From: Streptomyces sp. SS1-1 | GTDB taxonomy: Bacteria; Actinomycetota; Actinomycetes; Streptomycetales; Streptomycetaceae | NCBI RefSeq assembly: GCF_008973465.1 | Contig: NZ_WBXN01000004.1 | Span: 5,062,501 to 5,126,500, forward strand | Direction of reading: 5' to 3' | Length of the DNA: 64,000 nt | Part shown: positions 1 to 9,207 of the stretch, in pieces | Position numbering within the stretch: position 1 is the stretch's first letter | Layout of the letters: every line of letters starts with the position of its first letter | Notes under the pieces: generated by a model | Database searches by the model: none | Told to the model about the DNA's origin: nothing | What the model saw: only the letters and a program-made list of their open reading frames with translations | Translations under genes and position numbers: made by a program

Positions 1-1917
1 GGCCCCTACGGCAAGCAGGGCGCCGCCCGGATCAGCGAGGACGGGCACACCGCCTACGCCACCGTCACCTTCCGCGACGGCGCCGAGCACCTCGACAAGG
101 GCGAGGCCCGGGCCGTCGTCGACACCGCGAAGGCCGCCGAGACCGACGGGCTCCAGGTCGAGCTCGGCGGGTCCGCCGTCGCCCTCACCGAGTCACCGGG
201 CGGGCACACCGCCGAGATCGTCGGCGTGGCCGTCGCCGCCGTCGTGCTCTTCCTCGCCTTCGGCTCGCTCGCCGCCTCGCTGCTGCCCATCGCCACCGCC
301 CTGGTGAGCGTCGGCACCGCCTACGCGGGGATCGCGCTCCTCGGGCACGCCATGACGGTCGCCGACTTCGCCCCCATGCTCGGCATGCTCGTCGGGCTCG
401 GCGTCGGCATCGACTACGCGCTGTTCATCGTCACCCGGCACCGCCGCGGCCTCAAACGCGGCCTGCCCGTGGCCGAGTCGATCACCAACGCCGTCGCCAC
501 CACCGGGCGCGCGGTGGTGTTCGCGGGCGCCACGGTGTGCATAGCCCTGCTCGGCATGCTGATCCTGCGGCTCAGCTTCCTCAACGGCGTGGCGATCGCC
601 GCCTCCCTGACCGTGGTGCTCACCGTCGCGGCCTCCGTGACCCTGCTGCCCGCCCTGCTGTCCCTCATCGGCATGCGCGCCCTCAGCCGCCGCGAGCGGC
701 GCCGGCTCGCCGAGCACGGCCCCCAGCCCGAACTGCCCACCGGCCTCGCCGCCCGCTGGTCCGCCTTCGTGGAACGCCACCCCAAGGCCCTCGGCGCGAT
801 CGCCCTCGCCGTCATCACCGTCCTCGCCCTGCCCACCCTGGGGCTGCGCCTCGGCACCTCCGACCAGGGCAACAACCCGGCCGGCTCCACCACCCGTCAG
901 GCCTACGACCTCCTCGCCGACGGCTTCGGGCCCGGCGTCAACGGGCCGCTCACCCTCGTCACCCAGGTCGGCGGCGCCGAGGACAAGCTCGCCCTCGACA
1001 ACCTCGACGCCACCCTGCGCACCACCGAGGGCGTCGCCTCCGTGACCCCGGTGACGTACGACGCGCACAGCGACACCGCCTACCTCACCGTGGTCCCCGA
1101 CTCGTCCCCGCAGTCCCACCGGACCAGCGACCTCGTGGACCGGCTGCGCGACGACGTCCTGCCGCGCGCCGAGACCGGCACCTCCCTCGACGTGCACGTC
1201 GGCGGCATGACGGCCGGCTACGACGACTTCGCCGACGTGATCGTCGGCAAGCTGCCCCTCTTCGTCGGCGCCGTCATCGGCCTCGGCTGTCTGCTGCTCC
1301 TGTTCGCCTTCCGGTCCCTCGGCATCCCGCTGAAGGCCGCCGTGATGAACGTGGCCGCCGTGGCCGCCGCGTTCGGCGTCGTCGTGGCCGTCTTCCAGTG
1401 GGGCTGGGGGAGCGAACTGCTCGGCCTGGGCCGGGCCGGGCCGATCGAGCCCTTCCTCCCCGTGATCATGGTGTCCGTGCTCTTCGGACTCTCCATGGAC
1501 TACCAGGTCTTCCTGGTCAGCCGGATGTACGAGGAGTGGCTGGAGACCGGCGACAACCGGCGGGCCGTACGCATCGGCCTCGCCGAGACCAGCCGGGTGA
1601 TCAACTCCGCCGCCGTCATCATGATCTCCGTGTTCCTCGCCTTCGTCCTCAGCGGCGACCGCGTGATCGCCATGTTCGGCATCGCCCTGGCGGCGGCCGT
1701 CGCCCTGGACGCGTTCGTGCTGCGCACCCTCCTCGTCCCCGCGCTCATGCACCTGCTCGGCGGCGCCAACTGGTGGCTGCCCCGCTGGCTCGACCAGCGC
1801 ATGCCGCGCATCAGCATCGAGCCGCCCGAGTGCCGCGCCGCCCATGAGAGGCTCACCGACGTCGTGGCGGAACTCGAGAAGGAGCAGCGGGACGATGTAC
1901 GCGATATCCCTGGGTGA
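1..1917 (+). CDS. MMPL/RND-family membrane transporter, 5' truncated by the window edge
   Basis: The reading frame is open from the first base, so the gene begins upstream; 638 residues are visible. The protein alternates soluble loops with dense clusters of hydrophobic helices. One cluster (about residues 75-225) is followed by a basic cytoplasmic linker (SRRERRRL). A large extracytoplasmic domain then leads to a second cluster (about residues 415-580). This is the duplicated architecture of MMPL proteins, proton-driven exporters of lipids and drugs in the actinobacterial envelope. Asp-Tyr pairs inside helices (GIDYALF, SMDYQVF) match the proton-relay positions of the family. The tail is charged and cytoplasmic. 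The next gene starts inside its last 23 bases, suggesting co-translation. The substrate cannot be read from the sequence. Confidence 0.93.
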   Translation, partial: GPYGKQGAARISEDGHTAYATVTFRDGAEHLDKGEARAVVDTAKAAETDGLQVELGGSAVALTESPGGHTAEIVGVAVAAVVLFLAFGSLAASLLPIATALVSVGTAYAGIALLGHAMTVADFAPMLGMLVGLGVGIDYALFIVTRHRRGLKRGLPVAESITNAVATTGRAVVFAGATVCIALLGMLILRLSFLNGVAIAASLTVVLTVAASVTLLPALLSLIGMRALSRRERRRLAEHGPQPELPTGLAARWSAFVERHPKALGAIALAVITVLALPTLGLRLGTSDQGNNPAGSTTRQAYDLLADGFGPGVNGPLTLVTQVGGAEDKLALDNLDATLRTTEGVASVTPVTYDAHSDTAYLTVVPDSSPQSHRTSDLVDRLRDDVLPRAETGTSLDVHVGGMTAGYDDFADVIVGKLPLFVGAVIGLGCLLLLFAFRSLGIPLKAAVMNVAAVAAAFGVVVAVFQWGWGSELLGLGRAGPIEPFLPVIMVSVLFGLSMDYQVFLVSRMYEEWLETGDNRRAVRIGLAETSRVINSAAVIMISVFLAFVLSGDRVIAMFGIALAAAVALDAFVLRTLLVPALMHLLGGANWWLPRWLDQRMPRISIEPPECRAAHERLTDVVAELEKEQRDDVRDIPG

Positions 1918-2470
1918 CGACGGCGCCGAACTGAGGCCGCTGGAGCCGTGGCACGCCGACGCGTTCCTGGCCCATCTGGAGCGCGGCCGGGAGTTCATCG
2001 GACGGTTCATCCCGTTCGGCTCGGCCGTCACCGACCCGGCGTCCGCCCGCGCCACGCTCCAGCGGTACGCCGACCTGCGCGCCGCGGACAGTGCCTCGTA
2101 CCACGGCATCTGGCTGGACGGGCAGCTCGTCGGCGGCGTCCTCACCCTGCACTTCGACGCGGCGGCAGGGACCTGCGAGGTCGGCTGCTGGCTGGAGCCC
2201 GCCGCGACCGGGCGCGGCCTCGTCACACGGGCCATGCGGGTCCTCATCGACTGGGCCGTCGAGGAGCGCGGCATCCACCGCGTCGAATGGGTCGCCGCCG
2301 CCGGCAACACCGCCAGCCTCGACGTCGCCCGCCGCCTCGGCATGACCCGGGACGGCGTGCGCCGCGAGGCCCACCTCCACGACGGGGTCCGGCACGACCT
2401 GGAGATCTGGTCGGTCCTCGCCCCGGAGTGGCGCGAAGCACGCGCGCGTACCGCGCACAGCGATCATTAA
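1895..2470 (+). CDS. GNAT-family N-acetyltransferase (RimJ/RimL-like)
   Basis: A 191-residue protein with the GNAT fold order: an N-terminal strand (LRPLEPWHADAF), a central beta sheet (GIWLDGQLVGGVLTLHF), and a C-terminal half resembling acetyl-CoA-binding motif A (WLEPAATGRGLVTRAM) followed by GNTASLDVARRLGM. That last stretch is typical of the RimJ/RimL group, which acetylates protein N-termini or small amines. The ATG at 1895 is chosen because it has a purine-rich GGAGCAGCGG just upstream and begins the conserved domain. Upstream in-frame starts lie deep inside the MMPL gene. It overlaps the transporter by 23 bases, so the two are probably one transcript. The substrate is unknown. Confidence 0.88.
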   Translation: MYAISLGDDGAELRPLEPWHADAFLAHLERGREFIGRFIPFGSAVTDPASARATLQRYADLRAADSASYHGIWLDGQLVGGVLTLHFDAAAGTCEVGCWLEPAATGRGLVTRAMRVLIDWAVEERGIHRVEWVAAAGNTASLDVARRLGMTRDGVRREAHLHDGVRHDLEIWSVLAPEWREARARTAHSDH

Positions 2471-2492
2471 GACACCTCTCAGGAAGTATCCG

Positions 2493-2498
2493 TACGGT
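2493..2498 (+). promoter_or_regulatory. Putative -10 hexamer for a leaderless transcript
   Basis: TACGGT lies seven bases before the ATG at 2506, and no Shine-Dalgarno sequence is present. This spacing would place transcription start at the A of the start codon. No good -35 hexamer is visible. Confidence 0.4.
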
Positions 2499-2505
2499 GC
2501 CGAGC

Positions 2506-3048
2506 ATGGGAACGAAGACAGTGGACGAGACCGTGACCGCGGCCGAGGCCGACGAAGAGACCGTGGACGCCACCGAGGCGGCCGAGGCCCAGGCCGACGC
2601 CGTCGCCGGCGAAGAGCCCGAGGAGGTGGCCGCCGAGGCGACGGAAGCGGCGCCCTCCTTCGTCGGCCAGGGCGCCGCCGCGGTGGTCTCCGCCGCGCTC
2701 GCCCTCGTGTCCCTGACCGGCGGCTGGCTCGGCACGGTCGCCGCCGCCCGCGAGACGCTCATCGGCCAGCTGGAGACGTCGTCCCAGGCGGACGTGGCCA
2801 CCCAGATCAAGGCGGTCTACGGCGACGCCTGGCAGACCTCCGCGCTGGTCGCCGGCCTGTTCGCGGTGGTCGCGCTGATCGTCGGTGTCGTGGTGCTCGC
2901 CCGGCCCGCGTTCGGGGCCCCCGGCGCACCGCAGCCCGCCTGGATCAAGTCCGTCGCCTGGGGCGGTGTCGTCCTCGGCGTCATCGGTCTGCTCCTGGCC
3001 GTCCTCAAGTACACCGACGCGCTGCTCGGCCTGCCCTCGGCGGGCTGA
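2506..3048 (+). CDS. Small membrane protein with acidic N-terminal tail
   Basis: A 180-residue protein of unknown function. Residues 1-50 are almost entirely Glu, Asp, Ala, Thr and Val, a low-complexity acidic tail that is probably disordered and cytoplasmic. Three hydrophobic segments follow: about 54-75 (GAAAVVSAALALVSLTGGW), 112-133 (ALVAGLFAVVALIVGVVVLA) and 150-172. A soluble loop between the first two contains helix-forming charged residues. The ATG at 2506 is chosen because a -10-like hexamer, not a ribosome site, precedes it. The longer upstream frame runs through the acetyltransferase gene and is a shadow. A strong hairpin follows the stop codon, so the gene is probably monocistronic or the end of its unit. 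Confidence 0.82.
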   Translation: MGTKTVDETVTAAEADEETVDATEAAEAQADAVAGEEPEEVAAEATEAAPSFVGQGAAAVVSAALALVSLTGGWLGTVAAARETLIGQLETSSQADVATQIKAVYGDAWQTSALVAGLFAVVALIVGVVVLARPAFGAPGAPQPAWIKSVAWGGVVLGVIGLLLAVLKYTDALLGLPSAG

Positions 3049-3060
3049 GTCACCGCGGAC

Positions 3061-3116
3061 CGAAGGGGCCTCAGGGCCGCCGTAAGCACCTTAGACGGCG
3101 GCCTGAGGCCCCTTCG
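3061..3116 (+). terminator. Strong stem-loop after the small membrane protein gene
   Basis: CGAAGGGGCCTCAGG plus CCGCCGT (3061-3083) pairs with the complementary arm at 3095-3116, interrupted by one bulged G. The loop is 11 bases. No clear T-run follows, as is common for Streptomyces terminators. Confidence 0.75.
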
Positions 3117-3242
3117 CCGTCTCTAAGGCACCCGCCCGGCCGGGAAGATGCGGCACTCTCCCGATGTGGCGGACCCCCCTGGGAGACGAAGGTGGAGGCA
3201 TCGCAAGAAGCGATGACAGCCCGGATCCACCAGGGGGACACC

Positions 3243-3437
3243 ATGTACGACCACGAGATGCACCACCTCCGCACCGACGAGCTGATCCGCCAGGCCGAGC
3301 ACGAGCGCCTGGTCCGCGAGGCCGTCCGGGTCCGCCGCGCCGCGCGCCGCGCCGCCCGGCGCCCCGCCCGGAACGCGGAGGACACGCCCTCGCATAGCGC
3401 CCACCCCGGCCACCGGCGAGCCGCACGCGCCGCGTGA
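3243..3437 (+). CDS. Short, strongly basic hypothetical protein
   Basis: A 64-residue ORF starting at an ATG preceded by AGGGGGA at good spacing. The N-terminus (MYDHEMHHLRTDELIRQAEH) is a charged helix. The middle is an Arg/Ala-rich run (VRVRRAARRAARRPARN), and the tail is rich in His, Pro and Ala. No domain is recognised. The helical, polybasic character could suit nucleic-acid or membrane-surface binding, but that is a guess. It stands alone between a hairpin at 3061-3116 and the regulator gene at 3500. The good ribosome site and clean start support a real gene. Confidence 0.6.
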   Translation: MYDHEMHHLRTDELIRQAEHERLVREAVRVRRAARRAARRPARNAEDTPSHSAHPGHRRAARAA

Positions 3438-3499
3438 GGCCGCCGGGGGCCGGGCCCGGCCCCGGGAAAACCGGTGCCGCGCCGCCCGCGCCGCGTGCG

Positions 3500-6400
3500 A
3501 TGCTCGGGCCTGTGGAGAGCCGCTCCGTAAGCCCCGTGTTCGTCGGCCGGACAACCGAGTTGGAGACGTTGGACGACGCGCTCGCCCGTGCCACCACGGG
3601 CGAGCCGCAGGCGTTGGTCATCGGCGGTGAGGCCGGCGTCGGCAAGACCCGCCTCGTCGAGGAGTTCGCGACCGCGGCCGCCCGCGCGGGCGCCGTCGTG
3701 GCCCTCGGCGGCTGCGTCGAGATCGGCGCCGACGGCCTGCCGTTCGCCCCCTTCTCCACCGCCCTGCGCGCCCTGCGCCGCCAACTGCCCGGGGAACTGG
3801 CCGCGGCCGCCGCCGGCCAGGAGGAGGAGCTGGCGCGCCTGCTGCCCGAGGTGGGGGAGAGCCCCGCCGGCCTCGGCGCCGACCGCTCCGGCGAGGAGGG
3901 CATGGCCCGCCTCTTCGAACTGACCGCCCGCCTCCTGGAACGCCTCGCCGCCGACCGCACGGTCGTCGTCGCCCTGGAGGACCTGCACTGGGCCGACGCC
4001 TCCACCCGGCACCTGCTCACCTACCTCTTCCGCACCCTGCGCACCGCCCGCCTCGTCGTCCTCGCCACCTACCGCTCCGACGACATCCACCGCCGGCACC
4101 CGCTGCGCCCGCTCCTCGCCGAACTCGACCGGCTGCGCACCGTCCGCCGCATCGAACTCGGCCGCTTCACCCGCGACGAGGTCGGCTGCCAGATCGCCGG
4201 CATCCTCGCCCGCGAACCCGACCCGGCCCAGGTCGACGCGATCTTCGAACGCTCCGACGGGAACGCCTTCTTCGTCGAGGAACTCGCCGTCGCCGCCCAC
4301 GAGGGCGGCTGCACCGGCCTCACCGACTCCCTGCGCGACCTGCTCCTCGTCCGTGTCGAACGGCTGCCCGAAAGCGCCCAGCGGATCGCCCGGCTCGTCG
4401 CCGAGGGCGGCTCCACCGTCGAGTACCGGCTCCTCGCCGCCGTCGCCGACCTCGCCGAGGACGATCTGATCGAGGCGCTGCGGGCCGCCGTCAACGCCAG
4501 CATCCTCACCGTCGCGTCCGGCGACGACGGCTACCGCTTCCGGCACTCCCTCGTCCGCGAGGCCGTCGCCGACGATCTGCTGCCCGGCGAACGCTCCCGC
4601 ATCAACCGCCGCTACGCCGAAGCCCTCGAAGCCGACCCGACGCTCGTCCCCGCCGGTGAGCGCGTGATGCGGCTGGCCAGCTACTGGTACCACGCGAACG
4701 ACCCGGCCAAGGCCCTGCCCGCCGCCCTCGACGCCGCCGTCACCGCCCGCCGCCGACGCGCCCACTCCGAGCAACTCCGGCTGCTGGAACGCGCGATGGA
4801 ACTCTGGGACGCGACCCCCGCCGGCATCCGCGCCACCCTGCGCCCCGTCGACTACACCGAGGCCTATCCGCCGCCGCTGTCCGAGCGGCACGGCGGCACC
4901 GCCGAGCCCGCCGCCCCGCTGCGCTACCTCGACCTGATGGCCGAGGCGGCCGTCGCCGGACGCCGCTGCGGGGAACGCGAACGCGCCCTGAAGATCACCA
5001 AGCGGGCCCTGCACCTGCTGGAGGAGGACCACGACCCGCTGCGCGCCGCCTGGTTCTGGATCCAGCGCTCCCGGCTGGTGCAGGCCCTGGCCCGCGGGGA
5101 CGGCTGGAAGGAGATCGGCACCGCCCAGGACCTCGTACGCGGCCTGCCGCCGTCCGAGGTGCACGCCGAGGTGCTCGCCACCGCCGCGAGCTGGTCCATG
5201 CTGCGCGACCCCGGCCCCGACGCCGTGTCCGCTGCCGAACGGGCCGTGGAGTACGCGCGCATGGTGGGCGCCGAGGACATCGAGCTGAACGCCCGCCTCA
5301 CCCTCGGCGGACTCATGGTCGAGGCCGGGGACGGCGCCGGCCTCGACCAGATGTACGAGGTCAAGGAAGCGGTCCTGGAACGCGGCCTCATCTCCGTGGT
5401 GGGCCGCAGCCATGTGAACCTGCCGTCCGTCCTGGAAGGCGTCGGCCGCTCCGCGGAGGCCGTCGGCATCCTTCGCGAGGGCCTGCGGCTCACCCAGGAG
5501 TGGGGCCTGCGCGACTCCGAGGCCTGGGTGTGGGTGAACCTCGCCGAGTCCCTGGTCTCCCTCGGCCACTGGGACGAGGCGGCCGAGGCCGCCGTCGCCG
5601 CCCAGCGCACCAGCCAGTCCGCCAAGCCGCGCGGCGGCGCCGCCGCACGCCTCGCCCAGCTCGCGCTCGACCGCGGCGAGACCGCCGAGGCCGCCCGCCA
5701 CCTCGCCGCCGCGCGCGCCTCCTACGGCACCCACGACCCGATGCCGCAGCACAACCTGCCCATGTCCCGCCTCGCCTTCGGGACGGCCGCCGCCGAGGGC
5801 CGCGTCCTCGACGCGCGCGCCGAGGCCGACCGGGTCCTCGACGCCGGCTTCCCGCCCGGCACCCAGCGCTATGTCTGGCCCCTGCTGCTGGACGCCGCCG
5901 TCGCCGAGGCCGACGCCCGCGCCCTTCCGACGCCCGGCGCAGGCGACGGACGCACCGCCTTCCTGGGGCGGCTCTTCGAGGCCGTCCGCACCCTCGCCAC
6001 GGGCGCTCCCGTGTGGCGGGCCTATGAGCGCTGGACCCGCGCCGAGCTCGCCCGGGCCGAGGACGGCACCGACCCCGGCACCTGGTCCGACGTGGTCACC
6101 GCCTTCGAGCCCCTGGAACGCCCCTACGACCTCGCCCGGGTCCGCCACCGCCTGGCCGAGGCGCTGCTGACGGAGGGCGGCGACGACGAGCGGGCCCGCG
6201 CCACGGAACTGCTCCGGCTGACCCGGGCCACCGCCGTCCACCTGGGCGCCCGCCCGCTCGCCGACGCCACGACCCTGCTGGCCCAGCGGGCCCGCCTCAG
6301 CCTCACCACGGCCCCGCCGCCCGCCGACCCGGCCGACACCCTCGGCCTCACCAGCCGCGAGCGCGATGTGCTGCGCCTGGTCTCCGCGGGCCGCACCAAC

Positions 6401-6565
6401 CGCCAGATCGCCGAGGAGCTCTTCATCTCCCCGAAGACGGCGAGCGTCCACGTGTCGAACATCCTGGGCAAGCTCGGCGTCTCCGGCCGGGGCGAGGCGG
6501 CCGCCGTGGCACACCGGATGGGCCTCTTCCCGATGGAGACGCTCACCTCCGGATCGCGCGGCTGA
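3500..6565 (+). CDS. Large ATP-binding LuxR-family transcriptional regulator (LAL/MalT-like)
   Basis: About 1,021 residues. A Walker A motif (GGEAGVGKT, residues 42-50) and a Walker B segment (VVVALEDLHWAD, near residue 160) define an N-terminal AAA/STAND ATPase of the predicted AAA_16 type. A long alpha-helical, TPR-like middle follows (about 380-920). The C-terminus is a LuxR helix-turn-helix (LTSRERDVLRLVSAGRTN, then QIAEELFISPKTASVHVSN). This is the LAL architecture, in which nucleotide and ligand binding switch DNA binding. ATG 3500 or GTG 3512 are the plausible starts; the frame upstream of them is Pro/Gly-rich and unlike a domain. The gene stands alone, so target and ligand cannot be inferred from neighbours. 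Confidence 0.9.
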   Translation: MLGPVESRSVSPVFVGRTTELETLDDALARATTGEPQALVIGGEAGVGKTRLVEEFATAAARAGAVVALGGCVEIGADGLPFAPFSTALRALRRQLPGELAAAAAGQEEELARLLPEVGESPAGLGADRSGEEGMARLFELTARLLERLAADRTVVVALEDLHWADASTRHLLTYLFRTLRTARLVVLATYRSDDIHRRHPLRPLLAELDRLRTVRRIELGRFTRDEVGCQIAGILAREPDPAQVDAIFERSDGNAFFVEELAVAAHEGGCTGLTDSLRDLLLVRVERLPESAQRIARLVAEGGSTVEYRLLAAVADLAEDDLIEALRAAVNASILTVASGDDGYRFRHSLVREAVADDLLPGERSRINRRYAEALEADPTLVPAGERVMRLASYWYHANDPAKALPAALDAAVTARRRRAHSEQLRLLERAMELWDATPAGIRATLRPVDYTEAYPPPLSERHGGTAEPAAPLRYLDLMAEAAVAGRRCGERERALKITKRALHLLEEDHDPLRAAWFWIQRSRLVQALARGDGWKEIGTAQDLVRGLPPSEVHAEVLATAASWSMLRDPGPDAVSAAERAVEYARMVGAEDIELNARLTLGGLMVEAGDGAGLDQMYEVKEAVLERGLISVVGRSHVNLPSVLEGVGRSAEAVGILREGLRLTQEWGLRDSEAWVWVNLAESLVSLGHWDEAAEAAVAAQRTSQSAKPRGGAAARLAQLALDRGETAEAARHLAAARASYGTHDPMPQHNLPMSRLAFGTAAAEGRVLDARAEADRVLDAGFPPGTQRYVWPLLLDAAVAEADARALPTPGAGDGRTAFLGRLFEAVRTLATGAPVWRAYERWTRAELARAEDGTDPGTWSDVVTAFEPLERPYDLARVRHRLAEALLTEGGDDERARATELLRLTRATAVHLGARPLADATTLLAQRARLSLTTAPPPADPADTLGLTSRERDVLRLVSAGRTNRQIAEELFISPKTASVHVSNILGKLGVSGRGEAAAVAHRMGLFPMETLTSGSRG

Positions 6566-6603
6566 GGCATACGCTGCAAGGGACGCCGGTCGGAGGAGGT
6601 CCC

Positions 6604-6849
6604 GTGTTCAACGCGTTCGAAGAGCTCTTCGCGCCAGGCCGCAAGCACCAGCACGACGAACAGAAGCGCCTGGAACTGAGCCGCGAGGACGTAGGGGACA
6701 ACGACCCCGGACGCGGGCCGATAGACCTCGCCTCCGGAAAGGTCGTCGTACGGCGTACGGACCCGGCGTCCCCCGAGGAGGACGACGAGGGTGGCGAGGA
6801 CGGCGGCGGGGAGAGCGGTGAGGGTAGCGGGCGCCTCAGCTCACCTTGA
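6604..6849 (+). CDS. Small acidic protein, DUF6191-like
   Basis: An 81-residue protein starting at GTG after a textbook GGAGGAGGT ribosome site. The N-terminal half (FNAFEELFAPGRKHQHDEQK, then LELSREDVGDNDPGRGPIDL) resembles a short actinobacterial family I remember as DUF6191. That assignment is from memory and not verified. The C-terminal half is a low-complexity Glu/Asp/Gly tail. Its last 14 bases overlap the 3' end of the convergent lipoprotein gene. The function is unknown. Confidence 0.7.
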   Translation: MFNAFEELFAPGRKHQHDEQKRLELSREDVGDNDPGRGPIDLASGKVVVRRTDPASPEEDDEGGEDGGGESGEGSGRLSSP

Positions 6850-7999
6850 GCTCCAGGATGCGGTCGTCGCCGCTCTTCGGGTCACCCCTTCCGTCGGTGT
6901 TGCTCGTCACCAGCCACAGCCTGTCGCCGCCCGCGGCCACGACCGTCCGCAGCCGGCCGTACTCGCCCTTCAGGAAGGGCTGGGGGTCGGCCGACGCCTT
7001 GACGCCGTCGAGCGGGACCCGCCACAAGGTCCGGCCCTTCAGCCCGGCCATCCACAGAGAGCCCTTGGCGTGGGCCAGCCCGCTGGGGGAGGCGTCGTCG
7101 GTCGCCCACTGGGCCAGCGGACTGTGGACGTCCTTGTCATCGGTCCTGCCCTCGGCCTCGGGCCAGCCGTAATTGTCGCCGGGCTTGATCGCGTTCAGCT
7201 CGTCCCAGGTGTCCTGGCCGAACTCCGAGGCGAACAGCCGCTGTTCACGGTCCCAGGCCAGGCCCTGCACATTGCGGTGGCCGTAGGAGTACACCGGGGA
7301 GTCCGGGAACGGGTTGCCCGGCGCGGGCTCGCCCTCGGGCGTCATCCGCAGGATCTTGCCGCCCAGGGACTTCTTGTCCTGGGACAGCCCGGTGTCGCCG
7401 CTCTCGCCGGTGCCCGCGTACAGCATGCGGTCCGGGCCGAAGGCGATCCGCCCGCCGTTGTGGATGAAGCCCTTCGGTATGCCCTTGAAGACCGTGTCCG
7501 GGGCGCCCAGCTGCTCGCCCGCGGGCCGCTTCGCGTCGTAGAGCATCCGCACGATGCGGTTGTCCGAGGCGGAGGTGAAGTAGGCGTAGATCATGCGGTC
7601 CGCGGCGAAGTCCGGGGACAGCGCTATGCCCAGCAGCCCGCCCTCGCCGGCCGCCGACACCCCGGGCACCTCGCCCAGCTCGGTCTTCTTCCCCGTCTCC
7701 GGGTCGACCCGGGTGATCGTGGCCTCGTCACGGGAGGACACCAGCAGATCGCCGCCCGGGATCGGGGCGAGACCCCAGGGGGTCTTCAGGCCCTCGGCGA
7801 CCGTGCGCACCACGGAGACCGTGCCCTTCGCGGGCGGGGTCGCGGTCGCCCGCGCGCTCGGCGGCGCCTCGGAACCGGCGGTGGCGCTCGGCCGCGCGCC
7901 TCCGTTCTTCTCCGGCGTGTCACCGTCGCCGGACGAGCATCCGGCCGTCAGCAGGAGTGCGGCGGCGGCCAACACGGCCGACACGGCTCGACGTTGCAC
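6836..7999 (-). CDS. Secreted glucose/sorbosone-dehydrogenase-like lipoprotein (PQQ-type beta propeller)
   Basis: About 387 residues. The N-terminus is a lipoprotein signal: basic VQRR, a hydrophobic Ala/Leu core, then lipobox LTAGC. A Thr/Ala/Pro-rich tether follows. From about residue 75 the sequence has the GSDH pattern: GLKTPWGLAPIPGGDLLVS, GLLGIALSPDF, FIHNGGRIAFGPD, and a GHRNVQGLAWD repeat. This matches the six-bladed soluble aldose dehydrogenase propeller, expected to sit on the outer face of the membrane and oxidise sugars with PQQ. GTG 7999 is preferred because AGGGA lies eight bases upstream and the signal peptide starts there. An ATG at 8038 adds 13 residues. It is convergent with the small gene before it. 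The true substrate and cofactor are untested. Confidence 0.88.
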   Translation of the reverse strand: MQRRAVSAVLAAAALLLTAGCSSGDGDTPEKNGGARPSATAGSEAPPSARATATPPAKGTVSVVRTVAEGLKTPWGLAPIPGGDLLVSSRDEATITRVDPETGKKTELGEVPGVSAAGEGGLLGIALSPDFAADRMIYAYFTSASDNRIVRMLYDAKRPAGEQLGAPDTVFKGIPKGFIHNGGRIAFGPDRMLYAGTGESGDTGLSQDKKSLGGKILRMTPEGEPAPGNPFPDSPVYSYGHRNVQGLAWDREQRLFASEFGQDTWDELNAIKPGDNYGWPEAEGRTDDKDVHSPLAQWATDDASPSGLAHAKGSLWMAGLKGRTLWRVPLDGVKASADPQPFLKGEYGRLRTVVAAGGDRLWLVTSNTDGRGDPKSGDDRILELKVS

Positions 8000-8133
8000 G
8001 ATCACGGTCCCTTCGACGCGGCGGGTCTCACTCTTCATACACCGCTCGGGCCTCCCGGGTTCCCGATCTCCTGGGACCGGTCACCGATCATCGATCACGG
8101 GTCCGGGGCTCCGACGGAGGGGCGACCCCGCCG

Positions 8134-9132
8134 TCAGTCCCAGGATCCCCGCGCCCGGGGCAGCTCCGCCACCTCGGCCAGGTCCTCGCTCGTCAGCCGC
8201 AGCCCCTCGGCCCCCGCGTTCTCCGTCACCCAGCGCTCCCGCTTCGCCCCCGGCACCGGCACCACGTGCCGTCCCTGCGCCAGCACCCACGCCAGCGCCA
8301 CCTGCGCCGGTGTCACCCCGCCCCCGTGCCGGGCGGCTATCCGGCGCAGCCCCACCACGATCGGCTGGTTCGCCGCCATCATCTCGGCGGTGAAGCGCGG
8401 GTGCCGGGCGCGCACGTCGTCGGGCTCGAAGCCCTGGCCCGGGGTGAGGGTGCCGGTCAGGAAGCCGTTGCCGAGCGGCATCGCGGCCAGGAAGCCGACC
8501 CCGCGGGCCTCGCACCACGGCAGCAGCGTCTCCAGCGCCTCGGGCGACCACACCGACAGCTCGGCCTGCACCGCGCTCACCGGGAAGACCTGCTGCACCC
8601 GCTGGAGCTGGCGGATCGTGGCGTCGTGCAGGCGTGCGCCGGACCGCCGCCCGCCGCGGGCGCCGACCGCGCACAGCCCCAGCGCCCGCACCTTGCCGGC
8701 CTGCACCAGCTCGGCCATCGCGCCCCACGTCTCCTCGACGGGCACCTCCGGGTCGGCGCGGTGCAGCTGGTACAGGTCGATGACGTCGGTCTGGAGCCGG
8801 CGCAGCGAGGCGTCGCACGCCCGTCTCACATAGCCGGGGCGGCCGTTGGCCACGATGTGCTGCTCGCCGACCAGCAGACCGACCTTCGTCGAGACGAAGG
8901 CGTCCGGCCGCCGCTCCTTCAACACCCGCCCCACCAGCAGCTCGTTGGTGAACGGGCCGTACATGTCGGCCGTGTCCAGCAGCGTCGTGCCCAGATCGAG
9001 TGCGCGGTGCACCGCTCTCAGCGACTCCTCGCCCCGCTGCCGTGACGAGCTGTAGGCCCAGCTCATCGGCATGCAGCCGAGGCCGACGGCTCCCACCGCG
9101 AGTGCGCCCGCGCCGATCGTCCTGCGCTCCAC
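8134..9132 (-). CDS. Aldo/keto reductase
   Basis: 332 residues with the AKR TIM-barrel markers: LGCMPMSWAY near the N-terminus, catalytic Asp and Tyr in LLDTADMYGP, Lys in FVSTKVGL, and His in DLYQLHRADP. A C-terminal NADPH-binding region (VPVPGAKRERWVTENAGA) follows. This belongs to the Tas/IolS-like group of cytosolic NADPH-dependent carbonyl reductases. Start GTG 9132 follows a good AGGGAGGG ribosome site. The much longer open frame upstream is antisense to the next gene and is a shadow. The gene is divergent from the hydroxyacid dehydrogenase at 9208, with 75 bases between. The physiological substrate is unknown. Confidence 0.9.
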   Translation of the reverse strand: MERRTIGAGALAVGAVGLGCMPMSWAYSSSRQRGEESLRAVHRALDLGTTLLDTADMYGPFTNELLVGRVLKERRPDAFVSTKVGLLVGEQHIVANGRPGYVRRACDASLRRLQTDVIDLYQLHRADPEVPVEETWGAMAELVQAGKVRALGLCAVGARGGRRSGARLHDATIRQLQRVQQVFPVSAVQAELSVWSPEALETLLPWCEARGVGFLAAMPLGNGFLTGTLTPGQGFEPDDVRARHPRFTAEMMAANQPIVVGLRRIAARHGGGVTPAQVALAWVLAQGRHVVPVPGAKRERWVTENAGAEGLRLTSEDLAEVAELPRARGSWD

Positions 9133-9195
9133 CTGGCCGTAACCCTCCCTCTTCCGGCACCCCAACCTAACCTCTGCACACCAGTTCGCCTGACA

Positions 9196-9201
9196 TAGCC
9201 T
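9196..9201 (+). promoter_or_regulatory. Putative -10 hexamer for a leaderless transcript
   Basis: TAGCCT ends six bases before the ATG at 9208, with no ribosome-binding site between. This suggests that transcription starts at the start codon. Confidence 0.4.
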
Positions 9202-9207
9202 CCAGGC

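Noticed and set aside
3071..6514. 1,147-codon minus-strand ORF opposite the LuxR-type regulator
   Set aside because: It is antisense to a gene with clear Walker and HTH motifs. Its product is low-complexity Gly/Ala/Arg/Glu, as expected of shadow frames in very GC-rich DNA.
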